A stretch of 64,000 bases of DNA from Rhizobium ruizarguesonis (GTDB taxonomy: Bacteria; Pseudomonadota; Alphaproteobacteria; Rhizobiales; Rhizobiaceae): contig NZ_PQIG01000079.1 of assembly GCF_012349115.1 (NCBI RefSeq), forward strand, positions 1 to 64,000. Reading direction: 5' to 3'. Made by a program: the position numbers and the translations under genes. A model generated the notes under the pieces. It was not told where the DNA came from. It was given only the letters and a program-made list of their open reading frames with translations, and ran no database searches. Of this stretch, positions 8,581 to 17,041 are shown in pieces. Each line of letters opens with the position of its first letter. Position 1 is the first letter of the stretch.

Positions 8581-9771
8581 ATGGGGCTTCGGGGACCTCA
8601 CCGCATGGGCATCGCCAATGGCATCCGCAAACAAGCAAAGAAGATCGCCATCGGCGAACGCCACACCAGCGCCTGGGCGCAGTCGCTGAAGGAGGCGGCC
8701 GAAGAGTTGCCGCCGCCACCGCTGCACCGGCTGGAAAAGGACGGGCTCGACGTCAGCATGGCCTGGGCGATCATCGGCATCTTCGGCATTCTTTTCCTTG
8801 CCGCCGTCTATCTGATGTCGCTGATCCTCATCCCGATCACGCTTGCGGTCGTCGTCGGCATGATCCTCGGCATGGCGGCAGAAAAGCTCAGCAGGATGGG
8901 GGTGCCGCGGCTTGCCAACGCCTTCATCCTGTCAACCAGCGTGGCGCTGGTGATCTTCCTGTTGATCAACTCGCTCGCCGACCCGCTGATGACGCTTGCC
9001 AATGAGGGTCCGGCCTTCGCCGAGCGGACCATAAACCGCGTCATGCCTTATCTGGAGCGCATCAGATGGCTGCATATCACGCCGGCGACATTCGAAAGCG
9101 GGTCGATGTCGATCGGTGCGCTGCTCGAAAACACTGGCAACGTGCTGCACGTGGTGACAAGTAGCCTGACGCCGGCTCTGGTGCAGGGGATGATCTTCTT
9201 TGCGGCGCTGCTGTTCTTCCTCGCTGGTCGGGTCAACCTGCGCAAGACGATCATCATGACCTTCCGCACCCGCACGCAGCGCCTGGCGGCGATCCGTGTC
9301 ATCAATGCCGTCGAGCAGGTGCTCGGCTTCTATTTCGCCACGGCCTCGCTGATCTATGTCGGGCTCGGCGTGGTCATGACTGTCATTGCCTATGCCGGCG
9401 GGCTGTCTGCCCCGGTGCTCTGGGGCTTCTTTGCCTTCCTGTCGAGCTTCATCCCCTATCTCGGCATCACGCTGATGACGTTTGCCGTCGCGGTCGCCGG
9501 CATCCTGACCCATGACGGCCTCCTTATCGGCCTGATGCCGGCCGCAGCCTTCTTCACCGTGCATCTGCTCATGGAGAACCTGATCTTCCCCGCAGTGATG
9601 GGACGGCGGCTGGAAATCAATCCCTTCGTCGTCTTCCTCGCCATCCTGTTCTGGACGTGGATGTGGGGCGCCGTCGGCGCCATGCTGGCGCTACCGCTCT
9701 CGCTGATCGTCATGACTGTCATTGACGAACTGCTGATCGAGGAAAAGCCGCAGCCGCAGTTGCCGAAATGA
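8581..9771 (+). CDS. AI-2E / PerM family membrane transporter
   Basis: 396 residues, or 388 if translation starts at the ATG at 8605. After a basic cytoplasmic leader there are two N-terminal membrane helices (about residues 60-105), a soluble loop, then five or six more helices. The C-terminal block FFAFLSSFIPYLGITLMTF ... NPFVVFLAILFWTWMWGAVGAMLALPL is the signature of the family. Members are exporters or permeases of varied substrates; the AI-2 link is not general. GAGGAA precedes the first ATG. The FAD oxidoreductase gene starts 18 bases downstream, so the two are probably an operon, possibly under a general stress promoter. Confidence 0.88.
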   Translation: MGLRGPHRMGIANGIRKQAKKIAIGERHTSAWAQSLKEAAEELPPPPLHRLEKDGLDVSMAWAIIGIFGILFLAAVYLMSLILIPITLAVVVGMILGMAAEKLSRMGVPRLANAFILSTSVALVIFLLINSLADPLMTLANEGPAFAERTINRVMPYLERIRWLHITPATFESGSMSIGALLENTGNVLHVVTSSLTPALVQGMIFFAALLFFLAGRVNLRKTIIMTFRTRTQRLAAIRVINAVEQVLGFYFATASLIYVGLGVVMTVIAYAGGLSAPVLWGFFAFLSSFIPYLGITLMTFAVAVAGILTHDGLLIGLMPAAAFFTVHLLMENLIFPAVMGRRLEINPFVVFLAILFWTWMWGAVGAMLALPLSLIVMTVIDELLIEEKPQPQLPK

Positions 9772-9789
9772 TCAACCGGGGGGACGTCA

Positions 9790-11088
9790 GTGGCATCTGA
9801 TCTCGATCTTGCCGAATCCGATCACGACCAGATGGTGAGCGGCCGTTCTCTCTGGGGGAAGAGCGGCATACGGCCGGAATGGCGGCCAACCGAGGAGAGC
9901 TTTTCCACCGACGTCGCCGTGATCGGCGGCGGCATCACCGGCGCATTGGTTGCCGAACATTTGACGGCGCGCGGTTTTTCCGTAGCGGTCATCGACCGGG
10001 AGGAGCCCGGTTTCGGCAGCACCGCGGCGAGCACGGCGATGCTGCAATGGGAAATCGACAGTACGCTCACCGAGCTTGAGGATTATTACGGCTTCGAGCG
10101 CGCGGCCGGCATCTACCGCCGCAGTGGTGCCGCGGTCGCCGGCCTTTCCAAACTGATCGCAGCAAACGGGATCGCCTGCGGCTTCCGGCCGCGCAACACG
10201 CTCTATCTCGCCGCCAATCGCGAAGGCGCGCGCGACCTCTTGGAGGAGCGCCAGCTTCGTCGCCGGGCGGGTCTGCCCGGCGTCTATCTCGAACATCCCG
10301 ATCTCTTCACACAATTCGAGCTCGACCGCGATGGTGCGATCTATTCGCCGGGTTCGGCGGAGTGCGATCCGCTGCTTCTGACCTGGGCCTTGATCGAGAT
10401 GGCGTTGCGGCGCGGTGCGCGGCTGGTGAGCGCTTCCGTGGCTGCGCTTCACAGCGAAGGTGGCCGCGTCTTGGCGGAAACGGATGGAGGGCACGTCATC
10501 GAGGCGCGGCATGCGGTGCTTGCGACCGGCTATTCGATGCCGGGCCTCGACATGCCGAAGCTGCACCGGTCGAGTTCGAGCTGGGCGCTCGCCACCGTGG
10601 CGCAGGATCCGGCGAATTTCTGGCGCGACAGAGCGCTGATCTGGGAGGACAGCCACCCCTATCTCTACATGCGTACGACGCCGGACAATCGCATCGTCGC
10701 CGGCGGCGAGGATGACGAGACGAGCGACGCGCAAACGCGCGACCGCAAGTTGCCGGCCAAGATCATCGCAATCCAGGAGAAGATGAAGCGGCTGTGGCCG
10801 AAGGCGGATACACGCGTCGCCCATGCCTGGTGCGGCACCTTCGGCGAGACGACCGACGGTCTGCCGCTGATCGGTCCGGTGCCGGAGATACCGCATGTGT
10901 TCGCAGCCTATGGCTACGGCGGCAACGGCATCACCTTTTCCTATCTCGCCGCACAGATGATCGGCGCCATGCTCGCCGGCATGCAACGGGATTGGTTCGA
11001 GGATTTTGCGGTCGACAGGGATGGGCCGGGTTTGGCGCGCTTTCATTCGGGAATGCATAGAAGCGAGACGGAAAGCCAAAGGCGCTGA
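9790..11088 (+). CDS. FAD-dependent oxidoreductase, DadA/OrdL (DAO) family
   Basis: 432 residues beginning with GTG at 9790 behind a GGGGGG site. The N-terminal Rossmann motif VAVIGGGITGALVAEHL with acidic VIDRE binds FAD (residues ~38-68). The C-terminal GLPLIGPVPEIPHVFAAYGYGGNGITFSY region is the second FAD contact of D-amino-acid-oxidase folds. HAWCGTFGETTDGLP lies before it. Family members oxidise amines or amino acids, releasing an imine and passing electrons to oxygen or a carrier. No Rieske domain is present. The substrate cannot be assigned. It is likely co-transcribed with the upstream permease. Confidence 0.88.
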   Translation: MASDLDLAESDHDQMVSGRSLWGKSGIRPEWRPTEESFSTDVAVIGGGITGALVAEHLTARGFSVAVIDREEPGFGSTAASTAMLQWEIDSTLTELEDYYGFERAAGIYRRSGAAVAGLSKLIAANGIACGFRPRNTLYLAANREGARDLLEERQLRRRAGLPGVYLEHPDLFTQFELDRDGAIYSPGSAECDPLLLTWALIEMALRRGARLVSASVAALHSEGGRVLAETDGGHVIEARHAVLATGYSMPGLDMPKLHRSSSSWALATVAQDPANFWRDRALIWEDSHPYLYMRTTPDNRIVAGGEDDETSDAQTRDRKLPAKIIAIQEKMKRLWPKADTRVAHAWCGTFGETTDGLPLIGPVPEIPHVFAAYGYGGNGITFSYLAAQMIGAMLAGMQRDWFEDFAVDRDGPGLARFHSGMHRSETESQRR

Positions 11089-11100
11089 AATTTCCGTCGT

Positions 11101-11655
11101 CTAGCTTGCCTGTTCTTTGGCACTCATTCGCAGCTCTTTAACGTGCTTAGCCACTTCACGAACATTCGGGATGCCAATGAAGGCGATTTTTTTGACACTA
11201 TCCCCCTCTTCCTCCCGGCGAAAAATCAGGGTTCCCGAGTAGTCCCATTTTTCCTTGACCTCCAAAACGTTGATGGCTGTCGGCGCTATCGTCGTCGCTC
11301 GTCGCCTGATCAGATTTCGAACGATGAGAAGCCTGCGATCAGTGGCGGCGTAAGCAGTTCGACGCGTGGCGATCATATCGAAAAACACGCTTGCAACGAA
11401 TGCGACACCGACGAGCGGGAAGGCTCCGAGCAAAATGATGCCCCAAATTCCGTCCGGTTTTTCGATGGCAGGTCCGTTAGCAATCCTCGATAATAACTCG
11501 CAACTGAAGATCACCCAAATCACGCCGAAAATAAAATCAGGGCGCCTAAAAATGAAAGTTTCCCAAGCACTTGGTTGCCCTGTCCAAACAACAGTTTCGG
11601 AGGGATGAAGCTCATTTTGAATTTCGCCTTCGACATTCCAAATCGCACGAGGCAT
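11101..11655 (-). CDS. PH-like domain membrane protein, unknown function
   Basis: 184 residues. Layout: a soluble N-terminus with LHPSETVVWTGQPS, two membrane helices (about residues 40-58 and 71-93), then a bacterial PH-like domain containing AYAATDRRLLIVRN and FRREEEGDSVKKIAFIGIPN. This order (helices, then tDRRLLi strand) is typical of small membrane PH-domain proteins such as YdbS relatives. GGGGAGCGC precedes the ATG. Its base composition is visibly more AT-rich than the flanking genes, which hints at a different origin. It converges on the oxidoreductase gene with a 12-base gap. Confidence 0.68.
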   Translation of the reverse strand: MPRAIWNVEGEIQNELHPSETVVWTGQPSAWETFIFRRPDFIFGVIWVIFSCELLSRIANGPAIEKPDGIWGIILLGAFPLVGVAFVASVFFDMIATRRTAYAATDRRLLIVRNLIRRRATTIAPTAINVLEVKEKWDYSGTLIFRREEEGDSVKKIAFIGIPNVREVAKHVKELRMSAKEQAS

Positions 11656-11740
11656 GCGCTCCCCTACGTCCCCTCAACCGAAAAAACAAAAACAGCATTA
11701 TTCGTTTTCCAGGGGTGAGCAAGCGAAGAGATCCGAAACC

Positions 11741-12532
11741 CTACTCGGTCGTCTTGTCGTCGCCGGTGTCCTCGACATCCTCGAGGCGGACGAACTCCGT
11801 GCCCTTGGCCTTGAGATCGACCAGCGCCTTGGCCACGCCCTCGCCGGCCGCATGGGTCGGCTGGTTGACGTGGGAGATCACGACATCGCCGTCCTTGGCC
11901 GAGGCGATGCGTTTTTCGGTGATGACAGCCCCGAGCAGCGAGCCGCCGTCGCCGTTCACCGAATAACCGGCAATGCGATAGCCCATGGCGCGGATCTCGC
12001 CGATGGCGGAAAGATCATATTTGGCAGTCGAGCCCCTGAACCAGTGCGGCGCCGGAATGCCGGCCGCGACCATGGCGGCAGCGCCGCCTTCGACTTCCTG
12101 CCGCACCGCTTGCCGCGAGCCGGCCGACGCGATGCCATAGATCAGCGTTGGCGTGTCGACGGCCGGAATATGGTTCTGGCCGTGGTTTTCGAGTTCGAAG
12201 AGATCGGGATTTTGCAGAAACACGCCAAGTGCTTCGGGATTGCGCTTCAGCCAGCGGGCAGTGACGAAGATCGTTGCCGGGATGCGTTCACGCACCAGCG
12301 TCGAAAGGATGCGCTCGTCCGCCTGCCCCATGCAGGCATCGAAGGTCAGCGCAATGCGGGCATGGCCTGCGATATTGGAACGGGCGATGTGCAGATGCGG
12401 CTCGACGAGCTTTGGCGCCGGCGCCTTCGGGGCCGGACTAACCGCCGTCGGCACGGCTGACGGAATTCCGTCCGCGAATGCAGCGGAGATACTGACGAGA
12501 AGGAACGCCGAAGCGAGCAGGATGCGGTTCAT
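11741..12532 (-). CDS. Secreted polysaccharide deacetylase (NodB fold)
   Basis: 263 residues with a clear signal peptide (MNRILLASAFLLVSISAAFADG), so periplasmic or secreted. The NodB domain starts near residue 55 with IALTFDACMGQADERIL, where the usual TFDD is TFDA, so one catalytic Asp is replaced; the second motif HGQNHIPAVDTP retains the two His residues. WFRGSTAKYDLSAI and DGDVVISHVNQP are later motifs of the fold. The altered first motif is compatible with a subfamily acting on a different substrate, or with reduced activity. It is followed downstream only by a gap; the DUF930 gene lies upstream. Confidence 0.83.
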   Translation of the reverse strand: MNRILLASAFLLVSISAAFADGIPSAVPTAVSPAPKAPAPKLVEPHLHIARSNIAGHARIALTFDACMGQADERILSTLVRERIPATIFVTARWLKRNPEALGVFLQNPDLFELENHGQNHIPAVDTPTLIYGIASAGSRQAVRQEVEGGAAAMVAAGIPAPHWFRGSTAKYDLSAIGEIRAMGYRIAGYSVNGDGGSLLGAVITEKRIASAKDGDVVISHVNQPTHAAGEGVAKALVDLKAKGTEFVRLEDVEDTGDDKTTE

Positions 12533-12634
12533 ACGACGGATTTCTATGATTCGAGCTGCCGATTTTAGCGACAGCTCTCCCCCGGCGCCATGCGGCCGGT
12601 TGTCACCGCAGCGGCTTGGACGGACAGGGCAGCA

Positions 12635-13024
12635 TCAATCATAGAGATAATACTTGTCCCACTTCTCGCGCGGCACCTTCTCGCCGATCTCGTAGTTGAG
12701 TTCGCGCACGTTGATATGCTGCGGACCGGTGATGCAATTGTAGGAGAGATGGTACCAGTCGCCCTTGCTGCGGAAGACAGCACCCGGCGCGTCCAGCGAA
12801 TTGTCGCCGGGGATCGGGTCCTTGAAGGTGTAGGCGATCACCTTGTCGGGCTTGAAGCCAGTGCTGTCCTTGTTGATGCGGCTCATCGCCTCGGTGTCGC
12901 AGCTCTGTTCCAGGCGGGTCGAGGGATCGAGTTTTTCCAGCTGCTTCTTGATGGCGGGATCGACGGCAAAGGCGGGGGCAGCAAGGCTTGCGAGGGATAC
13001 AAACAGGATCAGACGTTTCGGCAT
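12635..13024 (-). CDS. DUF930 family secreted protein
   Basis: 129 residues with a signal peptide (about residues 1-20, cleavage after AFA). The body has two cysteines (SCDTEAMSRI and SYNCITG) likely to form a disulfide, and the DUF930 patterns KLDPSTRLEQSCD, VIAYTF and KGDWYHLSYNC. DUF930 proteins are common in Rhizobiales and have no known function; periplasmic location is inferred from the signal. It lies 100 bases upstream of the deacetylase on the same strand, but coupling is not evident. Confidence 0.8.
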   Translation of the reverse strand: MPKRLILFVSLASLAAPAFAVDPAIKKQLEKLDPSTRLEQSCDTEAMSRINKDSTGFKPDKVIAYTFKDPIPGDNSLDAPGAVFRSKGDWYHLSYNCITGPQHINVRELNYEIGEKVPREKWDKYYLYD

Positions 13025-13275
13025 TGCGGAGAGAATCCCTTACTGTTCTGCAATTTCTACCCTACCGCCGACAGCTTGCCGGGAGCTTGGCACGTGCAAA
13101 TTCACTGAGATAGCGGACTTTCTTAAATATTGTGGTGACATCAAGGCAAGGTGGGCTGGGCGTCCTCCTTGTCTGTGGAAGGTCATCTGCGCCCTTGCCG
13201 CACCCTTGCCGCTTGATCCGGCGGCGGCGCGCCTCTATCTCTTGCCAACCCGACATTCCGACCCGGAGCCATTCC

Positions 13276-15384
13276 TTGTCCGTTTTCAAGAGCCTGCCGA
13301 CACCGCCTGCCGCACCGAAGAAGCCCGTCTCCGATACGCGCCACGGCATTACCCGCACGGACGACTATGCCTGGCTGCGCGCCGACAACTGGCAGGCGAT
13401 GTTCAAGGATCCGTCGATACTCGACCCTGAGATCCGCCGGCATCTCGAAGCCGAAAACACCTATATGAACGCGGCGATGGAGGACACCAAGCCGCTGCAG
13501 AAGGTGCTGTTTGCCGAAATGCGCGGCCGCATCAAGGAAGACGACAGCTCGGTTCCGATGAAAGACGGCGCCTATGCCTACGGCACCTTCTATGTCACCG
13601 GCGGCGAACAGCCGCGTTATTTCCGCATCGCCCGCGACGGCAATGTCGCCGACGAGGCGATCCGCACGGTGCTGCTCGACGGCGACAAGGAGGCGGCCGG
13701 CAAGGCCTATTTCCGCCTCGCCGGCCTCGACCATACGAGCGACCACAGCCGCGGCATCTGGGGCTATGACGACAAGGGCTCGGAGTTCTTCACGCTGCAG
13801 GTGCGCGACCTCGAGACCGGGCAAGACCTTGCCGACCGGATCGAGAATACCGGCGGCGGCGGCGTCTGGGCGCCCGACGGCAAGAGCTTCTTCTATTCGG
13901 CGCTCGACGAAAACCACCGGCCGTCGAAGGTGTTCCACCATATTCTCGGCCAGCCGCAGTCGGAAGACCGGCTGGTCTATGAGGAAGCGGATGCCGGCTT
14001 CTTCATGGGCGTCGGCGGCTCGCTGCTCGATGATTTCATCTATATCGACATTCACGACCACGAGACCAGCGAATACCGGCTGCTATCGACCAAGGACCTC
14101 ACAGCCGAGCCGAAGCTGGTGGCGGCGCGCGAGGAGGGCATCGAATATTCGCTGACCGAGGGCGGCGACGTCTTCTACATCCTCACCAATGACGGCGGCG
14201 CCAAGGATTTCAAGATCATGGAAGCGCCGGTCGACAATCCGGTGAAAGAGAACTGGCGCGAAGTGGTCGCCCACAAGCCCGGCACGCTTGTTATCAGCCA
14301 CATGGCCTATGCCCGCCATCTTCTGTGGCTGGAGCGCAAGGACGGGCTGCCGCAGATCATGATCCGCGATCGGGCGACCGGCGAGGAACATGCGATCGCC
14401 TTTGCCGAGGAAGCCTATTCGCTGGGACTGCAGGGTGCGGCGGAATACGACACGGATATCATCCGCTTCTCCTATTCGTCGATGACGACACCATCGCAGC
14501 TCTATGACTACAACATGGTGACGCGCGAGCGCACGCTGTTGAAGACGCAGGAAGTGCCGTCCGGCCACAATCCCGACGACTACGTCACCCGCCGCGCCTT
14601 TGCCCCGGCATGGGATGGCGAGAAAGTGCCGGTCACCCTGCTCTATCGCAGAGATACCCCACTCGACGGCAGCGCGCCCTGCCTGCTCTATGGCTACGGC
14701 GCCTACGGCATCACCATTCCGGCCGGCTTCAATACCAACTGCCTGTCGCTCGCCGATCGCGGCTTCGTCTATGCGATTGCCCATATCCGCGGCGGCAAGG
14801 ACAAGGGATTTTCCTGGTACGAAGACGGCAAGATGGACAAGAAGACGAATACCTTCAAGGACTTCGTCGCAGCGGCCGATTATCTGAATCAACAGAAGTT
14901 CACCTCTTACGCGAAGATCATCGCCGAGGGCGGATCGGCCGGCGGTATGCTGATGGGTGCGGTTGCCAACATGGCGCCGGAGAAGTTCGCCGGCCTCATT
15001 GCCGCCGTTCCCTTCGTCGACGTGCTCAACACCATGCTCGACGACACTTTGCCGCTGACCCCGCCGGAATGGCCAGAATGGGGCAACCCGATCGACAGCA
15101 AGGAAGAATACGAGCAGATCGCATCCTACTCGCCCTATGACAATGTCGGCGCAAAAGCCTATCCGCCGATCCTGGCGCTCGGCGGCCTGACGGACCCGCG
15201 CGTCACCTATTGGGAGCCGGCCAAGTGGGTGGCGAAGCTGCGCGACAAGACGACCGGCGACGCGCCGATCCTGCTCAAGACCAATATGGACGCCGGCCAT
15301 GGCGGCGCCTCCGGCCGCTTCCAGCGGCTGGAAGAGATCGCCTTTGAATATGCGTTTGCGATCAAGGTTGCCGGCAAGATGTGA
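13276..15384 (+). CDS. ptrB: Oligopeptidase B (S9A serine peptidase)
   Basis: Cytosolic serine oligopeptidase cleaving short peptides after Arg or Lys. 702 residues from a TTG start at 13276 chosen because GGAG lies nine bases upstream and the product then begins at the family's N-terminus (SVFKSLPTPPAAPKKP). An N-terminal beta-propeller (~70-400) is followed by an alpha/beta hydrolase domain. The triad is S554 in EGGSAGGML, D640 in GLTDPRV and H675 in AGHGGASG. The oxyanion tyrosine lies in LLYGYGAYG. The frame remains open upstream to 13132 but that part is unlike any protease. The gene stands alone. Confidence 0.93.
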   Translation: MSVFKSLPTPPAAPKKPVSDTRHGITRTDDYAWLRADNWQAMFKDPSILDPEIRRHLEAENTYMNAAMEDTKPLQKVLFAEMRGRIKEDDSSVPMKDGAYAYGTFYVTGGEQPRYFRIARDGNVADEAIRTVLLDGDKEAAGKAYFRLAGLDHTSDHSRGIWGYDDKGSEFFTLQVRDLETGQDLADRIENTGGGGVWAPDGKSFFYSALDENHRPSKVFHHILGQPQSEDRLVYEEADAGFFMGVGGSLLDDFIYIDIHDHETSEYRLLSTKDLTAEPKLVAAREEGIEYSLTEGGDVFYILTNDGGAKDFKIMEAPVDNPVKENWREVVAHKPGTLVISHMAYARHLLWLERKDGLPQIMIRDRATGEEHAIAFAEEAYSLGLQGAAEYDTDIIRFSYSSMTTPSQLYDYNMVTRERTLLKTQEVPSGHNPDDYVTRRAFAPAWDGEKVPVTLLYRRDTPLDGSAPCLLYGYGAYGITIPAGFNTNCLSLADRGFVYAIAHIRGGKDKGFSWYEDGKMDKKTNTFKDFVAAADYLNQQKFTSYAKIIAEGGSAGGMLMGAVANMAPEKFAGLIAAVPFVDVLNTMLDDTLPLTPPEWPEWGNPIDSKEEYEQIASYSPYDNVGAKAYPPILALGGLTDPRVTYWEPAKWVAKLRDKTTGDAPILLKTNMDAGHGGASGRFQRLEEIAFEYAFAIKVAGKM

Positions 15385-15404
15385 AGGGTTGGATGGGGTG
15401 TGCT

Positions 15405-15590
15405 GTGTGGCACCCCCCTCTGCCCTGCCGGGCATCTCCCCCACAAGGGGGGAGATCACAAGTGGCTTGACCGTCCTGCCCATCTACCGTTCGCCGTGCT
15501 GGACGCTGATTGTTTGGGGAAGCCGATGCGCCCAGCCAATCTCCCCACCTGTGGGGGAGATGCCCGGCAGGGCAGAGGGGGGCGGGCTCG
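15405..15590. repeat. Large inverted repeat of rhizobial type
   Basis: Two arms of about 45-50 bases, at 15407-15459 and 15539-15588, are inverted copies of each other: CCCTCTGCCCTGCCGGGCAT with CTCCCCCACAAG against its reverse complement. About 80 unrelated bases lie between. Each arm is a copy of a dispersed repeat module. It fills the gap between ptrB and the DUF1697 gene. Confidence 0.75.
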
Positions 15591-15613
15591 GCACAAGCCC
15601 AAGGGAGAGAGAA

Positions 15614-16138
15614 ATGCCCGTCTATATCGCCCTCCTCCGCGCCGTCAATGTCGGCGGCACCGGCTCTTTGCCGATGGCCGAGTTGAAGACGATCTGCGAA
15701 GGCCTCGGTTTTTCCGACGTCAAGACCTACATCCAGAGCGGCAACGTGCTTTTCCGTTCGGATGAAGCGGAAGAGACGGTGGAGGAGCGGCTCGACGAGG
15801 CGCTCGGCAAGACGATGGGCAAGCGGCCGGGCGTGATGGTGCGCCGCCGCAAGGAACTCGATGGGATCGTTGCCGACGCGCCCTTTCCCGATGCCAAGCC
15901 GAACTTCCTGCTCGTCTATTTCCTGCCTGAAAAGGCGCCCGGCGATGCACTGGAGACGATGGTGGCGCCCGACGGCGAGGAGGCCAAGCTCGCCGGCCGG
16001 GAAATCTATGTGCATTATCCCAATGGTTCCGGCCGCTCGAAGCTGAAGCTGCCGGCGTTGAAGCCGGGGACGTCGCGCAATCTCAACACTGTGCGGAAGC
16101 TCGCGGACATGGCGGCGGCACTGGAGGACGGGGACTGA
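15614..16138 (+). CDS. DUF1697 family protein
   Basis: 174 residues starting at the ATG at 15614, which follows GGGAGAGAG. The N-terminal signature YIALLRAVNVGGTGSLPMAEL and VKTYIQSGNVLFRS identify the family, and the C-terminus keeps KLKLPALKPGTSRNLNTVRKLAD. These are small cytosolic proteins of unknown function found across bacteria. The upstream frame remains open through a repeat but carries no conserved sequence. No operon partners. Confidence 0.88.
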   Translation: MPVYIALLRAVNVGGTGSLPMAELKTICEGLGFSDVKTYIQSGNVLFRSDEAEETVEERLDEALGKTMGKRPGVMVRRRKELDGIVADAPFPDAKPNFLLVYFLPEKAPGDALETMVAPDGEEAKLAGREIYVHYPNGSGRSKLKLPALKPGTSRNLNTVRKLADMAAALEDGD

Positions 16139-16148
16139 GGATGTTAGT

Positions 16149-16196
16149 GCAATTCCGGACGCAAAACCGCTTCGCACCTTTGCTGCAATTGCTTTA
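16149..16196. repeat. GCAATTCC...TTTGCTG(G/C)AATTGCT repeat, copy 1
   Basis: Inverted-type element reading GCAATTCCGGACGCAAAACC then TTTGCTGCAATTGC. Its last bases supply the TAA stop of the TetR gene on the minus strand. Related copies at 26.1 and 29.5 kb also end at or next to the 3' ends of minus-strand genes. Confidence 0.65.
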
Positions 16197-16823
16197 GCCC
16201 CTCGGCATCGCTGCCACCGGCAGAAAGAGCATCTTCACGAAGGTGCGGAGCATCAGCACCTGCTCGGCCAGTGTGTTCGGCTCTTTCAGCGTCTTCGACA
16301 GAACGATGCCGCCTTCCAGGACGGAGGACACCATGTCGGCGAGCTGGTCGACGTCGACGGGTTCGCGCAGCGGATAGACAGCCACGATGTCCCGGAGCAT
16401 GCGGCCGAAACGGCGCCGCCAGGCAAGCACTGCATTCCGGTTGGTCTCCTGTATCTCCCGGTCGAACAGCCGTTCGTAATAGCAGATGCCCGCCACGAGG
16501 CAGCCGGGATGGCCGTTCGGCAGGTCGGAGAGCAGTTCGGAAAGCAGCTTCAGGCCGAGCAGGAAGGATTGAAGCGGATCGTCGGTCAGATCGCGCGCGC
16601 GGCTGAAGATCTCATCATAGATGCGCTCGTCATTTTCGATGTAGCGGTTGAGCAACGCCTTGGCGAGTTCGTTCTTGTCCCTGAAATGATAGAAGAAGCC
16701 GCTCTTGGTAATGCCGGTCTCGGCGATCAGCTCCTCGATGGAGGTGCCGCCGAAACCCTTCTGCAAGACTGCCGCTTCGGCCACATCGAGGATGCGGGTC
16801 CGCGTTTCCTCGCCCTTTCGCAT
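16194..16823 (-). CDS. TetR family transcriptional regulator
   Basis: 209 residues. N-terminal HTH: TRTRILDVAEAAVLQKGFGG then SIEELIAETGITKSGFFYHF (recognition helix about residues 33-45), as in AcrR/NemR-like regulators. The C-terminal ligand domain includes LPNGHPGCLVAGICYY, a pattern of the TetR_C group with a conserved Cys that in some members senses electrophiles; that role is only inferred here. A perfect palindrome lies 9 bases upstream of the start and is probably its own operator. The divergent homocysteine methyltransferase gene, 218 bases away, is a possible target. Confidence 0.88.
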   Translation of the reverse strand: MRKGEETRTRILDVAEAAVLQKGFGGTSIEELIAETGITKSGFFYHFRDKNELAKALLNRYIENDERIYDEIFSRARDLTDDPLQSFLLGLKLLSELLSDLPNGHPGCLVAGICYYERLFDREIQETNRNAVLAWRRRFGRMLRDIVAVYPLREPVDVDQLADMVSSVLEGGIVLSKTLKEPNTLAEQVLMLRTFVKMLFLPVAAMPRG

Positions 16824-16831
16824 GTCCCCTC

Positions 16832-16848
16832 CTGTACCGCCGGTACAG
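16832..16848. promoter_or_regulatory. TetR operator candidate
   Basis: CTGTACCGCCGGTACAG, a perfect 8-base inverted repeat with one central base, 9 bases upstream of the TetR start codon. Size, symmetry and position are typical of TetR autoregulatory operators. Confidence 0.75.
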
Positions 16849-16906
16849 TTTTCAGCGCCACTCGTTCAAGCTTTCTTACGCCCCCGACGGCTTCGGCTGA
16901 AGCAAG

Positions 16907-16922
16907 CGATTGATATCAATCG
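16907..16922. promoter_or_regulatory. Perfect palindrome in a divergent promoter region
   Basis: CGATTGATATCAATCG is a perfect 16-base palindrome between the TetR gene and the homocysteine methyltransferase gene, about 44 bases upstream of the latter's promoter. It does not match the TetR operator at 16832 and lacks the four-base spacer of an FNR box. The regulator is unknown. Confidence 0.45.
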
Positions 16923-16965
16923 GCAAAAGCCAAAACCGCCTGGAGTATACCGCAAGTCGCCTAGT

Positions 16966-16995
16966 TTGACAGCCGATTAAGCGCCAGAACATAAT
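16966..16995 (+). promoter_or_regulatory. Sigma-70 promoter of the methyltransferase gene
   Basis: TTGACA at 16966-16971 and CATAAT at 16990-16995 (18-base spacer; ACATAA at 17 bases is the alternative). Transcription would start near 17002, about 40 bases before the ATG at 17042. Confidence 0.6.
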
Positions 16996-17041
16996 TCATC
17001 GACGGCAGCCAATCGGGGGCCGCGAGGGAGAGGCTTCAACA

